A stretch of 64,000 bases of DNA from Branchipolynoe longqiensis (taxonomy: Eukaryota; Annelida; Polychaeta; Phyllodocida; Polynoidae): NCBI GenBank assembly GCA_030323885.1, contig CM059187.1:127205525-127269524 (forward strand). The letters run 5' to 3'. Made by a program: the position numbers and the translations under genes. This document shows positions 30,031-41,952 of this stretch, piece after piece (positions within the stretch are counted from its first letter, which is position 1; every line of letters starts with the position of its first letter). The notes beneath the pieces are model-generated. The model had not been told where the DNA came from. It did not search any database and saw only the letters and a list, made by a program, of their open reading frames with translations.

Positions 30031-30132
30031 CCACTGAGGGGGACATAGCTTGGCACCTGACGTCAGCCCCCAAATGGCATCAATCATTGCCACTTTGCAT
30101 TTCACATGGACCATGAGTCAATGTACACACCT

Positions 30133-31057
30133 GGGGCCATATGCATGAAGCGGTGTTAGCATCATGTGGTGTTAACAAGTAACACCGGGTAGCTATCACC
30201 GCCATCACAAACTATGTCACGCCACATGCACAGGCGCCTAAACCGTTAGCATTAGCTAACCATGCAGTTATTTATATATTTGGGAAATCCCTCTGAGCCT
30301 GTTGCCAGCGAGCACCACTATTTGAGAATATCGCCGGAGGCGGCGGCGGCGGCGATTTGTTTTGTTTATATTCGACAATATGAATATTGCGGCCGATGTA
30401 GCAGCGGCGTTAATATCGCTTCGATTGTGTGGTTATTTTGACCAAATTTCCCTTTTTGAGCATGTTATTCTGTTAAATATGATCGCATTGAATAGATTTG
30501 GCCCTAATATATCGCCACCGATATGGCGGCATGTGGGTGGCGGCGCCGATTTGTTTTGTTTAGATTCGACAGTATGAATATTACCGCCGATGCAGCTGCA
30601 GTGTTAATATCGCTTCGATTTTAAGGTTAATTTGAGCAAATTTCACTTTTTGATTATGTTATTCTGTTAAATATGATCGCATTGAATAGATTTAGCCCTA
30701 ATACATCGCCGCCGATCGGTGGTGACGGCGATTTGTTTCGTTTAGATTCGACAGTATGAATATCGCCGCTGATGTAGCGGTGGCATTAATATCGCTTCGA
30801 TTTTGTGGTTAATTTGACCAAATGTCACTTTTTGTGCATGTTATTCTGTTAAAAATGATAGCATTGAATAGATTTGGGCCTAATCGGTACCTAACACCGC
30901 CCATAAACCTGCTATGGAGTGGTGTTAGCGTACCCGACCTTAAACTCACGGTGTTTCCGTAACACTGCTCCAAGCATAGCGACTTTTCACCGCTAAACTA
31001 GAAATCCCGTCCAAAACCAGTTTTGGCTCGCTAACACCGCTCTATGCATACGGCCCC
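30133..31057. mobile_element. TIR element with three ~180-194-bp internal repeats
   Basis: Ends GGGGCCATATGCATGAAGCG then GTGTTAGC (left), and the inverse of GCTAACACCGCTCTATGCAT then ACGGCCCC (right). The core is marked by ATGTTATTCTGTTAAATATG, then ATCGCATTGAATAGATTTG, at 30461, 30655 and 30837, with GATTTGTTTTGTTTAGATTC and GGCGGCGGCG blocks. No transposase frame. Confidence 0.8.
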
Positions 31058-31199
31058 TGGTAGCGCATGCATTTCCTGGTGTAATGTTTACTTTTCAATC
31101 CTACTGACATCAGCTGGAAGTTGCCTTGGTAACGAATGTGAATTAACTCTCATGTCCCTCTCTCCCTATTCCCCAGCTGTCCTTCTCGTCAACTCGTGT

Positions 31200-32600
31200 A
31201 CGCTCTCTCTCTGTCGGTATTTCCTTCTCCCTCACTCTCCTTCTCCCTCACTCTCCTCCTCCCTCACTCTCCTTCTCCCCCACTCTCCTCCCTCACTCTC
31301 CTCCTAGTCACTCTCCTCCTCCCTCACTCTTCTCCTCCCTCACTCTCCTCCTCCCTCACTCTCCTCCTCCCTCACTCTCCTCGTCCCTCACTCTCCTCCT
31401 CCCCCACTCTCCTCCTACCTCACTCTCCTCCTCCCTCACTCTCCTCCCCACTCTCCTCCCTCACTCTCCTCCCTCACTCTCCTCCTTCACCCTCCTTCTG
31501 CCTCACTTTCCTCCTACCTCACTCTCCTTCTCCCTCACTCTCCTTCTCCCTCACTCTCCTTCTCCCTCACTCTCCTTCTCCCTCACCCTACTACTCTTAC
31601 TCTCCTCCTCCTCCCTCACTCTCCTTCTCCGCCACTCTCCTCCCTCACTCTCCTCCCTCACTCTCCTCCTTCTGCCTCACTTTCCTCCTACCTCACTCTC
31701 CTTCTCCCTCACTCTCCTTCTCCCTCACTCTCCTTCTCCCTCACTCTCCTGCTCACTCACTCTCCTTCTCACTCACTCTCCTTCTCACTCACTCTCCTTC
31801 TCACTCACTCTTCTTCTCACTCACTCTTCTTCTCACTCACTCTTCTTCTCACTCACTCTCCTTCTGCCTCACTCTCCTTCTGCTTAACCCTATTCCTCCC
31901 TCACTCTTTTCCTCCCTCACTCGCTTCCTCCCTCATTCTCTTCCTCCCTCACTCTCCTTCTGCCTCCCTCACTCTCCTTCTGCCTCACTCCTTCTGCTTC
32001 ACTCTCCTTCTGCCTCACTCTCCTTCTCCTCACTCTCCTTCTCCCTCACCCTCCTTCTCCCTCACTCTCCTTCTCCCTCACTCTCCTTCTTACTCACTCT
32101 CCTTCTCACTCTCCTTCTCCCTTACTCTCCTTCTCCCTCACTCTCCTTCTCCCTCACTCTCCTTCTCCCTCACTCTCCTTCTCCCTCACTCTCCTTCTCC
32201 CGCACTCTCCTTCTCCTTCACTCTCCTTCTCCCTCACTCTCCTTCTCCCTCACCCTCCTTCTCCCTCACTCTCCTTCTCCCTCACTCTCCTTCTCCATCA
32301 CTCTCCTTCTCCATCACTCTCCTTCTCCCTCACTCTCCTTCTCCCACTCTATCCTTCTCCCTCACTCTATTCCTCCCCCACTTTCTTCCTCACTCTCCTT
32401 CTCCCTCACTCTCCTTCTCCCTCACTCCCCTTCTCCCTCACCCCCTTCTCCCTCACCCCCCTTCTCTCTCCCCTCCTTACACCAAGCAACACAACCTGCC
32501 TCTTCGGCCATCATCCCTCTCCCGTATCCAGCTCCCCCATTTCTCTTTTCCTCACCCTCTCACCCCCCTCTCCCTCTTGCTCTTCATCCCCCTCTTCACT
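31200..32600. repeat. Polypyrimidine tract 3, 16-bp unit CCCTCACTCTCCTTCT
   Basis: 1.4 kb of CCTCACTCTCCTTCTC units with CTCCTCC variants in the first third. A 472-aa frame is S/L/P/T only and is compositional. Confidence 0.95.
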
Positions 32601-33890
32601 CTACTTCCCTTTAACAGCACAGGTCAACCCTATGCCATTATACCACACGCAACGTATCATAATTACTTTCAGTTTGATTACGTTTATACTCGTGCTATGG
32701 CCACAGGCAAGTCAATTTGAAATGTAATTACAATTGTTTATTTTTGTTCATGCGCTTTTAAATTCATACTTCCATGTGGTGTTATTTCCCTTTGACATAT
32801 TCCAGGGACGTGGTTATGATTGTAGTTATAAACCCTCGTTCCCCCAATCATTCTGTTCTTATCGCTGTATCGGGGTGGGCAAGCTATAATCATATATCAT
32901 ACTCTCCCAGCAGATCCCTCCCTCCGTCCCTCAACCTCCCACCCCCGATGAATCCCTTCAGTATAGGGTGTACTAAATCGTGCTAGTTGTGCTGGGAGAG
33001 TGACGCGTGAATGAAGACGCTCCGGCCGTGACAGCGGCGCTGGGTGACGGATGGTCAGGTGACGACCACGCCCCCACCCATCATCCCCCGTCATCCATCT
33101 CGCCGCCGCGTCTGCCATCAACCGGCCCGGCGAGCTCGCCAACGTCATGTCGCAAAACATGTCGTAATAGCATGTCGCGCTGCGCTTGCGCAGAAACGCG
33201 TAATATCGGTTCAAGGCATCGCGCAGCGTGAACCCACTATGTCTGCCACGCGAAATTCTAAATTTAGCGTGTTCCTTTGGGCCCTGTGTTTGTAAATTTG
33301 ACAATGTGAGCATCGAATTGGGGGATAGTTATGAAATGTGCGTTGAATTGATGCTCAATCTGAAAAAAAACACCATTTAACTGGAATAAAAATGTTGAAA
33401 GAAAAAGGATGTTCGCTAGTGGAATTATATCCCCAAACAAAGAAAGAGATTGTTAAGCAGCTTAGCTGCTTCCTAGACTTGCCATTTTTCCGTTTTTTAA
33501 AGTTGAATTTGAGTTGTTCGTTACGGGAATTTGGCCCTAGTTGAGATTCCATTGTAAATAATTGAGGGCAGGCCCAGGGCGGACCGGGGCCCCCTGGCGG
33601 CCAGATCCGGCTCGCAGGGGTCACGGTCGCAGTGCGGAGCCTGGCCGATCCATCACCATGACGACGGATTTCTAATGCACCCCTGACAACAGGCTTGCTT
33701 TTGATATGTCTGTAATTCCATCATGTCGCATTTCTCGTGAATCACCGCTCCTAGTTTGTGTTCCTGCTCAATTTCAATTTCACCAACACCGCACCAACAC
33801 AACACACCCAGTTGTTTTGTGTGTGTGTGTTTGTGGGTTTTTTGTGTTGTTTAAAAATTTATAAAAGACTTGTTTTCCAATGCCAGCAGT
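32601..33890. other. Unassigned single-copy-like stretch with CpG-rich part
   Basis: 33000-33240 is GC-rich with many CpG (ACGCGTG, CGGCGCTGG, CGCCGCCGCG, GTCGCGCTGCGC) and free of repeats, so it could be a small CpG island. A 138-aa minus frame (32897-33313) has no family resemblance. 33560-33650 is also GC-rich. No gene can be supported. Confidence 0.35.
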
Positions 33891-33899
33891 GGCTGTAAT

Positions 33900-34590
33900 A
33901 TTCGAAGAAGTTAAGCACTACCCACACCCACCAGTACCACCACTACCACCCACAACCACCACTACCACCCACAACCACCACTACCACCCACCACTACCAC
34001 CCCAACCATCACTACCACCCTCAACCACCACTACCACCCACAACTACCACTACCACCCACAACCACCACTACCACCCACAACCACCACTACCACCCACCA
34101 CTACCACCCACCACTACCACCCACAACCACCACTGACACCACCACTACCACCCACAACCACCACTATCACCCACCACTACCACCCCAACCATCACTACCA
34201 CCCACAACCACCACTACCACCCACAACTACCACTACCACCCACAACCACCACTACCACCCACAACCACCACTACCACCCACAACCATCACTACCACCCAC
34301 AACCACCACTGATACCACCACTACCACCCACAACCACCACTACCACCCACAACCACCACTACCATCACTACCACCAACAACCACCACCACCACCACCCAC
34401 ACCACCACACCACCACACCACCGCCAACAACCCCAACCCACCACCAAGACGCCCCAACCACCAACCCCCACCACCACCAACCCCCATCGCCACAGCCTCC
34501 AACACCACCATTACCCCCCCCCCCCCCCACACACACACACCACCACCACCACCACCACCCCCACCACCACCACCTGATGTACGGCGAGAC
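33900..34590. repeat. (ACC/CCACAA) low-complexity tract
   Basis: Units ACCACCACTACCACCCACA, then (CCA)n, a C run at about 34517 and (CCACCA)n. Frames rich in T/H/P are artefacts. Confidence 0.93.
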
Positions 34591-35571
34591 ACCAGTGCAA
34601 TTCCGCCGCTAATATACTACTTTGCCGCTCGCGATTGCTGCATCGTATTGATCTGGGCGACAAACCAGTCGTCTGTTTATCAAGCATTATCGACACAGAT
34701 CAAATCGACGTCACACAAAGACAACCGCATTTCACATCGAACACACAGATGGCGAATATTTATCGGTGTGTCTTTAGATATGGTGTGAAGGGCATTGCCC
34801 CACTGTCGTCTTTACTTGCGACAGATAGAAGACTGCGCGGGTCGCCCCCCCCCCCCCCCCCCCCCCGCCCAGTTCTGTGGCTTTTGTTGTTGATTTGTGT
34901 GCCGTTATTCTCTACCTGTTCAATAGCTTATGTATTCGCACAGAGATTTAGCAATTTTGGAGACGTCTTGTTGTTTAGAATGAGTGTCACTGCACTTAAT
35001 TGTAGTCAAAGTCTCCCATACCATGTCTATGTGGTGTTGGTGGTTAAAAATCCCTTGGGTCGGTAAAAGTGTAGGCTCGGGCTTTCTATCGACAAACTGT
35101 CTATTCAGACTTATCCATGACAGGCAGTATAAATCTTCAAGACAAAAAAAGTGCCTTTCAGATGAAATTTTGAATAAGCATTTGAAAAAAATCATTTGAA
35201 TACTACTCACAGATTGACGTAGATACATAGCGTACACGCACGCATATACACGTACACCCTCGGTATCTGCTTTGACTTTGAGCATTGGTGTTGTAAAACA
35301 GCAGGTATGAGATATTATGGTCACGGGTACATAAACCTAAAAATAGCAATATTTCCTCTGTCTGGTCTGCCAGATGGAGAGCGACCAATTATTACTAACA
35401 ATATGAAAGTTAGAAATCCTCAGATAATCTCTCTCCAATTGCAGGGGGTGGAGGAGATGGGGGGGTGGGGAGGGAGTCAACCCAGTGAACTTGGCGTTGA
35501 GCAGCAGGATCCCCCCCCCCCCCCACCACCACCACCACCACCACCCTACTGACACAGTGGCACTCCTCCTC
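34591..35571. other. Unassigned stretch with poly-C runs
   Basis: C runs at about 34845-34866 and 35512-35524, and (CCA)n at 35524-35546. 34600-34790 is moderately GC-rich with no repeat match. No gene recognised. Confidence 0.4.
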
Positions 35572-35640
35572 CTGGCGCTCGGCATTACTAGGATAGGACA
35601 AAGACCGGTTAGCTCAGTATCAGGATAATATGACCGTGTG
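35572..35640 (+). mobile_element. SINE-A body fragment
   Basis: CCTGGCGCTCGGCATTACTA to CAGGATAATATGACCGTGTG. It joins a minus-strand tail-like fragment (TTTCAGGTCCTAGCCACATT) at about 35657-35690. Confidence 0.75.
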
Positions 35641-36030
35641 AAATCAGCTGTTCTAGGTTTCAGGTCCTAGCCACATTTAACTTTTAAGATCATATCAAGC
35701 GACACAAGCGACGGGAATACATAATTAATAACAATTAAACAGACGAGGGTGATTACCCTTTCAAATGATTTAGCGGTAGCAATAATTATACTCATGACAA
35801 TAATCATAAATCATGCGAAAGATATAATGGTTCTAAGCAAACATTTATAATTATTAAACTGTTACAGCCCTTTGAATCTTCGCAAGGACCCGTTTTGATC
35901 GGGACATGAGGGGGACTCTGGGTATATTATCACTTGTGATATTCAATCAAATCATAACGAAAGGAGAAAAGTATATTCTACCAATTGCTTTGCCTTACTC
36001 TAATACTTAGAGGGGTTGATTCTAATTCCA
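35641..36030. other. Unassigned AT-rich stretch
   Basis: No gene recognised. Confidence 0.35.
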
Positions 36031-36300
36031 TTGATATAGATATACATGCGCACAGACATGCATACGTGCATACATACCTACATGCAGACATACATGAATA
36101 TACTCATGCAGATATACATGCATACATCCATGCCTACAACGATACACACATACATGCATAGACATGCATAAAGACATGTATACAGACATGCATACAGATG
36201 TGTCCACGCATGCGTACATACATACATACATACATTCATACATGTATACATACATACATACATACATATATATACACACATGTATATGTATATATATATT
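36031..36300. repeat. (ACATACATGC)n microsatellite
   Basis: CATACATACATGCATAGACA-like words, ending in TATATATA. Confidence 0.9.
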
Positions 36301-36301
36301 C

Positions 36302-36372
36302 ATTACCTCGGCACTACCCTCTGGCGACTCGTAGGCCAGGGAAAAGGAAGCACATCCGGGTCCAACAATTAG
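36302..36372. repeat. DIRS left inverted terminal repeat
   Basis: The outer part TTACCTCGGCACTACCCTCT is inverted at 41457-41479. The inner part GGAAGCACATCCGGGTCC is inverted in the right repeat at 41685-41704. Confidence 0.7.
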
Positions 36373-37014
36373 CATAATCAACTCAAAACAGGAGGACGTT
36401 TGTGAGTAGCTCTGGCAGTTCTCTACCTTAACTACAAAACCAACCAGGTTAGAATCTTATTAGTTGGATACGTTGGTTCAGTTCATGTTAGCATTCATGT
36501 ACAACATGTTTTGAAACTTTTCCATAAGTTCTTACTGTTTTACAGCCTAATTACGATCGACTTATGTAAGATCGTTAGAAGAATGCAGCCATTGTTTGTT
36601 ATTGATGAAGCCGAACGGAGAGATGTTTGGCAGGAGCCATTTACATCGATAGGATTTATTTCTGGGTTTCTTTAAAATTACTCAAATTAAGTATTCGATA
36701 AGGCGTACCTCCGAGTCCTATAGTATTTTCTTTAACTTGTTGTCGAAGAAAGCCACAGGTGGGAGAATTTTATAGGACAGAGAGTGTAGGAGGTGACCGC
36801 TACACTGGTCCCTATCCCTCGTTTGGTTTGGTTGGTTGTCCATACCGTGATCCTATAACTGTCTATTAACCACACGCCTGTGTTAAAAACTGTTTAAATA
36901 CGGTTTTAACGCCATGATACACACCTAGTATAATTATACTCTAATTATCTGTGTGATATTCAGCCTGAATAATGCCTAACCATTGGATTTTTGGTGTTTT
37001 ACAGACTCCTAGCT

Positions 37015-38181
37015 ATGGCTACGAAGCGGGCTAAGGCAGAGGCACCTCAAGTGTTCAGTGAAGATGAAGAAATCTTCACCGCCGGCACAGGTTCAATGAT
37101 CGCCGGAACAAAGAGATTCCGACGAGGAGGGGGGGGTCCGAGCCCGGCCCAGCTGTCCTAGATGAAAAGTTCCACGGTTACTACAACAGAAGATGGAGAT
37201 TTTTCCCTCCAGAGTGCCGACCACCAGGAAAGGGAAGAAACCAGTGCACGATTCAGAGGAATCTGACTGGGAGGATCTTTCAGAAGATCAGGCCTCGTCT
37301 GATGATGAGTCGGAGGAGGTTGTTGTGGCTGCGCGCAAACACAAGCGCAAAAAGAAGGCACACTCATCAGATGGGGATGAGTACACGAGGGCACGTAAGA
37401 AGAAGCCACATGTGAAGAAGAGCAAGAAGTCCAAGAAGAGGGAAAAACAACAAATGCTCTTCTTCTGACTCCTCGTCAGACTCATCGTCGACAAGCTCTG
37501 GCTCTGATACTAAACGTGTGGGGAAATACGCGGAGTTGAGTGGCAAGGTGATGAAGAAGTGCAACGTTCTGCCATGAAAGTGATGGACTCAGAGGTGAGA
37601 CTGAGCGAGGACTGGAAGATGTTTGAGGCGGTTCTTCACACTAGACACAAAGGGGTACTCTCAGCGCTCTCAGCCATTACACCAATAGCCAACAGGATGA
37701 TGGCTGAGATTAAATTCTCGTCACTGTGTGAAGAAATGGAGGGGGAAATTATGTCTTTAAGGCGGTCTGCACGGATGCAGGAAAGGAAGTAGCCAGATCT
37801 GAGAAGGTCTTGGACAATGACGGGAAGGAATACACATTATTCCTTGCCTCCAAGCCCATTAAGGGAAAGCCACTGGACAACACCAAGATGTTCGGTGGAC
37901 AATTCCAGCACTTGTTCAAGCAAGTGGAGACCTGTTCGAAGTGTGGGAAACATATGGAAACGGACAAAAAGAAGTCCACTGACACAAATCCTACCCGTTT
38001 AAAAAAGACGACGCAGGATTTTCTAAAGCCGTCAAACCGAACAACGAGGAAGCCAGTTCAGAACAAACTTCAGGCCGGGGGAAGGGGCCAAAGGCAGTTG
38101 TTCGGTTGGAACGCCAGGAACAGACCCTTCAAGAGGGAGTTCAATGCCCAAAAGCCGTTCCCCCACCCAGGGAACAAATAG
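37015..38181 (+). pseudogene. DIRS gag-like ORF1 remnant
   Basis: Begins with ATG at 37015 (MATKRAKAEAPQVFSEDEE). It continues in shifted frames as an acidic-then-basic segment (DWEDLSEDQASSDDESEE, then KKKPHVKKSKKSKKREK), a helical region (VRLSEDWKMFEAVLHTRHKG) and a C-terminal part (MFGGQFQHLFKQVETC). Stops and frameshifts lie near 37160, 37467, 37550 and 37795. Identity as gag comes from position before RT and from the basic tail; the family has low sequence conservation. Confidence 0.55.
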
Positions 38182-38324
38182 AAGTGGCAATGCAAACACC
38201 ATTAAGCATATTTAAAGCTGGTAACCTCAATAATTGCCTACCGGAATGGAATAACATCATGGAGAATTTAGCTATTCTTAGTTTAGCGGAAGGAGTAAGA
38301 ATACCTTTGATTGAGGAACCTATT

Positions 38325-38335
38325 CAAAATAGCAT
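38325..38335. repeat. 11-bp target duplication of the inserted SINE, left
   Basis: CAAAATAGCAT, exactly repeated at 38692-38702. Confidence 0.9.
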
Positions 38336-38691
38336 GACCAGACGGGATGGCCGAATGAGTTAGAGCGTCTGTCTCTCGTGTTGGTAGATCATGGGGTCAT
38401 AGGTTCGAACCCTGGTCGAGTCAAGCCAATGATTTTAAAATTGATACTTGGTTGCTTCCTAGCCTGGCGCTCGGCATTATTAGGATAGGACAAGGACTGG
38501 TTGGCTCAGTATCAGGATAATGTGGCTGAGTGGGATATCAGGTCATGGTGCTGGCAGCCTGGTATTCCAGTGGGACAGAACTATAAAGTCGCCATGAGTG
38601 CACACTGTCACAAGTTGGTACCCATCCTGATATGACCTTAGATGTTGCTAGGATGTAAAACAACAACAAAAAACAACAACAACAAAAACAA
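38336..38691 (+). mobile_element. SINE-A, complete copy (head type A) inside the DIRS RT
   Basis: GACCAGACGGGATGGCCGAA head, B box GGTTCGAACCC, full body, tail GATGTAAAACAACAAC and an A/C-rich end. Flanked by exact CAAAATAGCAT duplications, so both ends are precisely defined (356 bp). It serves as the reference full-length copy. Confidence 0.95.
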
Positions 38692-40402
38692 CAAAATAGC
38701 ATACCTTTCCCATACCGAATTCATGGTTCAGAATGCGAGGCATTAGATAGTCAGGTCCTTAAATCTTTTGAAAAATGCATCATAGAACCAGCACTACATG
38801 TGGCTGGGGAATTTATTTCTAATATTTTCACAAGACCCAAACCAAATTGAGATGTAAGACTAATTCTAGATCTAACTTTGTTTAACAAATTAGTAGAATA
38901 CAAACATTTCAAAATGTTTTCATTAGACACAGCTAGAGGCTTAGTAACACAAGACTCCACAGTTGATCTCAGAGATCATACTATTCAGTACGAAGCTATA
39001 AACCTGATCATAAATATCTCAGGTTTTGTTGGAACGACGAACTGTATGAGTTCATGTGTATGCCTAATGGACTAGCGTGTGCTCCACATATTTTCACAAG
39101 GTTACTCTAACCTATATTGTCCCAGGTGGCTAGTGAAGGACATATCATGTTTCCTCATATTGATGACTCATTTATTGTTGCACAAACACAACAACAGTGT
39201 CACACAGCAGTAGACAAATTATGTGAGACATTTAATAAATTAGGATTCTACATACATGAAACTAAATCAGTTATAACACCAACAAAGAAGTTAAAGTTTC
39301 TGGGATTCTTTATTGACACCACAGAAATGACCCATTTCAGTAAAAAAAGAAAAAGTTGATAAATTTACAACAGCAAACCAATTATTACAATTGATAAGGC
39401 AAGTCACAATATTGAAAGGAATTATGAGAGCATATGCACCAGCTATTCTGTATGGCAAGGCTCATATTAAATCGCTAGATAAGAACTTGTCATTGGGTCG
39501 CACAAAGGGAAACTTTGAACGACCTATGACAATTTCGCCACATGGTCAAAAAGATATTATCTAGTGGCTGTTACACATCAACAATTCACCCAACCCCATT
39601 AGAATGGGACAGCCCAACAATACAGTCACAGCAGACACTTCCCTAGAAGGATGGTGGGCTTACAGAGTCCAACAGTCAACAGGTGGTCAGTGGATGGATG
39701 AGGAAATCTCCAATCACATTAATGTACTAGAACTCAGAGCTAGTTACCTAGGATTATGTAGTCTAGTTCTCCTACCTAAAAATCATGTAAGGGTATTAAC
39801 AGATAACATGGCAGCTATTGCTTACATACGTAATATGGGAGGGACTCATTCCAAACCATGTAACTATTTAGCCAAACTAATTTGGGAATGGGTAGAGAAA
39901 CATGAGATATGGCTAACAGTAGCACATATTCCAGGCAGTCAAAATACTTTGGCTGACTAGAAAAGTCAACATTTTCATGACTATCTAGAATGGTCATTAA
40001 ATGAGAGTATTTTCTACCACATTTGTGATAAATGGAGCAAACCAGAAATTTACTTATTCGGATCAAACAATAACAAGAAAAAGTTACACGAATATGTGTC
40101 TTGGAATCCAGAGACAGAAGCCTGGAGAGTAGCTGCCTTTTCGTTAATTTGGAAAAATAAATTCAATTACATATTCCCACCATTCAGCATTATCAGCAGA
40201 GTGGCCAGGAAAATCAAGATGGATCACTCACACGCAGTACTGATAGTACCAGCATGGGACACACAACCATGGCTAGCAGCAATAACATTAGCAGCAAAAG
40301 ACTGCTCAGGTTCCCACGAGAAAGGGACAACCTATAACATCACAGACCACTAACAATCAACGGAGACATCTCAACAACACCCCTTTTGGCATTCCTTTTC
40401 TA

Positions 40403-41349
40403 GGAAAACATTTAGAACAATATGGTTTAGACAAAATTACATAGGAAAGACTCATTTCACAAGTATGGAGGAAAGGAATGGTGAAATTATACACAAGTTA
40501 TTTAAAGAAATGGGCACTTCGTTGTTTGCTTAAAGGAGTCAAACCATTAAAACCTACAATAGCCCAGATAGAAAGATTTCTAAGAATATTAGAAGATGAA
40601 GGGTTAGGATTTTGAAATTTATGCAGCAAGATGTGCACTTTCAATCATTCTACCAAGGATAGATAGACAAATGATTGGAAAGCATCAGCTACTACATTGG
40701 TTCATTAGATTGGTGTATGAAAGGAACCCACCCAAACCCAAATATAGTAGGTTTTGGTATGTGTCTAGAGTATTTAAGTCAGTCAAGTCATGGCCTAGTA
40801 ATCGACATTTATCAATGAAGGAACTAGGATTTAATTTAGCAGTGCTATTACTGCTAGTGACGGGACACAGAGGCCAATCCATCACTCGATGGACTAGAGA
40901 TAGATAAGGATGACGTAACATTCGGTTTAGAGACCTTACTAAAGTCGAATCGCACAGGGGACCCACTGTCCACAGTACATGTAAATAGTTTTCCGGAAGA
41001 TAAAGAGATATGTGTAGTTTTAGCCATTAGGGCGTATATATCCAAGTCACGCGGAATAAGGATTTCCAGACAGCTTTATGCAGTTTGATAAAGCTGATTA
41101 GTAGCTATCTCGAGAGACACACTTGCAAGATGGACCATCAAGGTGCTTAAACATGCTGACGTCAATACTGGATGTTACGCATCCCACTCAATGCATGGAG
41201 CCATGGTTTCTATGGCAGGACAATTAGGAATCTCAGTAAAGAGAATCCTTGCACACACGGGGTGGAAGACTGCTAGATCATTTGCAAAACATTACAACAA
41301 ACGACTAGAAAATTCAGGCGGCCTGACGACTCGCCTACTCAGCAACTGA
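40403..41349 (+). pseudogene. DIRS tyrosine recombinase remnant
   Basis: An N-terminal core-binding-like part (WRKGMVKLYTSYLKKWALR) is followed by ELGFNLAVLLLLVTGHRGQS, holding the first catalytic R. The C-terminal frame 41143-41349 has HSMHGAMVSMAGQLG, HTGWKTARSFAKHYNKRL and the expected Tyr. The family box H-x-x-R is changed to H-x-x-H here (HSMHGA), so even a repaired frame would lack the second catalytic arginine. Stops at about 40613, 40905 and 41088. Confidence 0.75.
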
Positions 41350-41440
41350 AGACGGGTGAGAAACAAAATTAATATTTTGCACTAAAAAACAATAGTATGA
41401 TTACAACATTAAGTATAAAAGGATAAAAATGTCAAATTCT

Positions 41441-41571
41441 CCATGGACTACGAGAAGCCAGAGGGTAGTACCAAGGTAAAATAGTATAGTTATACAAATC
41501 TTACCTGGGTACAGATGATGGATAACTGGTGTTTTTCCAAGGTACTAGCCTCGGATAGTCATGGGTCAGGG
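41441..41571. repeat. DIRS internal complementary region
   Basis: The first part (CTACGAG...GCCAGAGGGTAGTACCAAGG, 41448-41479) is the inverse of the left ITR outer end. The second part (AGCCTCGGATAGTCATGGGT then CAGGG, 41547-41571) is the inverse of the right ITR outer end (41709-41733). Confidence 0.65.
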
Positions 41572-41680
41572 CCTGCCCACCCTACCTACCACGACTATCA
41601 CGTTTCGCTGGTGTCAAAACCAAAACACTAAAGTATCCATATAATAAGAGCATTTTTTAATCCTATAAAGTATGTCAAAG

Positions 41681-41733
41681 ATTGCTGGACCCGGATGTGC
41701 TTCCTTCTCCCTGACCCATGACTATCTGAGGCT
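41681..41733. repeat. DIRS right inverted terminal repeat
   Basis: ATTGCTGGACCCGGATGTGC then TTCCTTCTCCCTG, the inverse of 36337-36370 with a few mismatches. Confidence 0.65.
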
Positions 41734-41734
41734 G

Positions 41735-41830
41735 TCCACTCAGTGATGTTGTCCATCCATGTTGTTCTCCTTCTCCCTCTTGGTCGTTTCCCTTCTATCT
41801 TCCTCGTTGTGGGATCAAATTGTTTATACA
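41735..41830 (-). mobile_element. Possible LINE ORF2 C-terminal fragment
   Basis: A minus frame reads GKRPRGRRRTTWMDNITEW, a segment typical of LINE ORF2 C-termini (R-G-R-x-R-x-T-W-x-D). It abuts the DIRS right end, so an older LINE 3' fragment may have been the insertion target. Alternatively the 'ITR' similarity itself is LINE-derived. Confidence 0.45.
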
Positions 41831-41952
41831 TATGCATATAGATATACATGCACATATATATGTATATATAATGTGTTCTTTTCAACCCTATGATATTCCA
41901 CATTGTATGAATCATATATAACAACCTTTGACAGTGGACGACTTGACATCCA

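Larger units (their letters stand above)
38106..40062 (+). pseudogene. DIRS reverse transcriptase and RNase H remnant
   Basis: The RT opens overlapping the gag end and is split by a SINE (38336-38691). Beyond it are AGEFISNIFTRPKPN-stop-DVRLILDL, YKHFKMFSLDTA and, after shifts, YEFMCMPNGLACAPHIFT, the HIDDSFIV box (YxDD equivalent at about 39160) and KLKFLGFFIDT. RNase H follows: VTADTSLEGWWAY, INVLELRASYLGL, VLTDNMAAIAYIRNMGG and LTVAHIPGSQNTLAD, then a stop at 39958. These motifs are typical of DIRS1-like RNase H. Several stops and frameshifts make it inactive. Confidence 0.8.
36302..41735 (+). mobile_element. Degenerate DIRS-type (tyrosine recombinase) retrotransposon
   Basis: Gene order is gag-like, RT, RNase H, tyrosine recombinase, all on + and all broken. 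Inverted terminal repeats (36302-36372 and 41681-41733) and an internal complementary region (41441-41571) match the DIRS arrangement, in which the internal region is complementary to both outer ends. About 5.4 kb including a later 356-bp SINE. No integrase, protease or LTR was seen. Ends are approximate. Confidence 0.75.

Noticed and set aside
32897..33313. 138-aa minus open frame in the CpG-rich island
   Set aside because: No recognisable domain and no splice or composition support; not enough to call a gene.
33880..34788. 302-aa T/P/H-rich frame
   Set aside because: It spans an (ACC)n tract. The non-repetitive 3' end shows no homology that I can recognise.
36302..41735. LTR retrotransposon or retrovirus-like element
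   Set aside because: There are no direct LTRs, protease or DDE integrase. The YR remnant and inverted repeats support DIRS.
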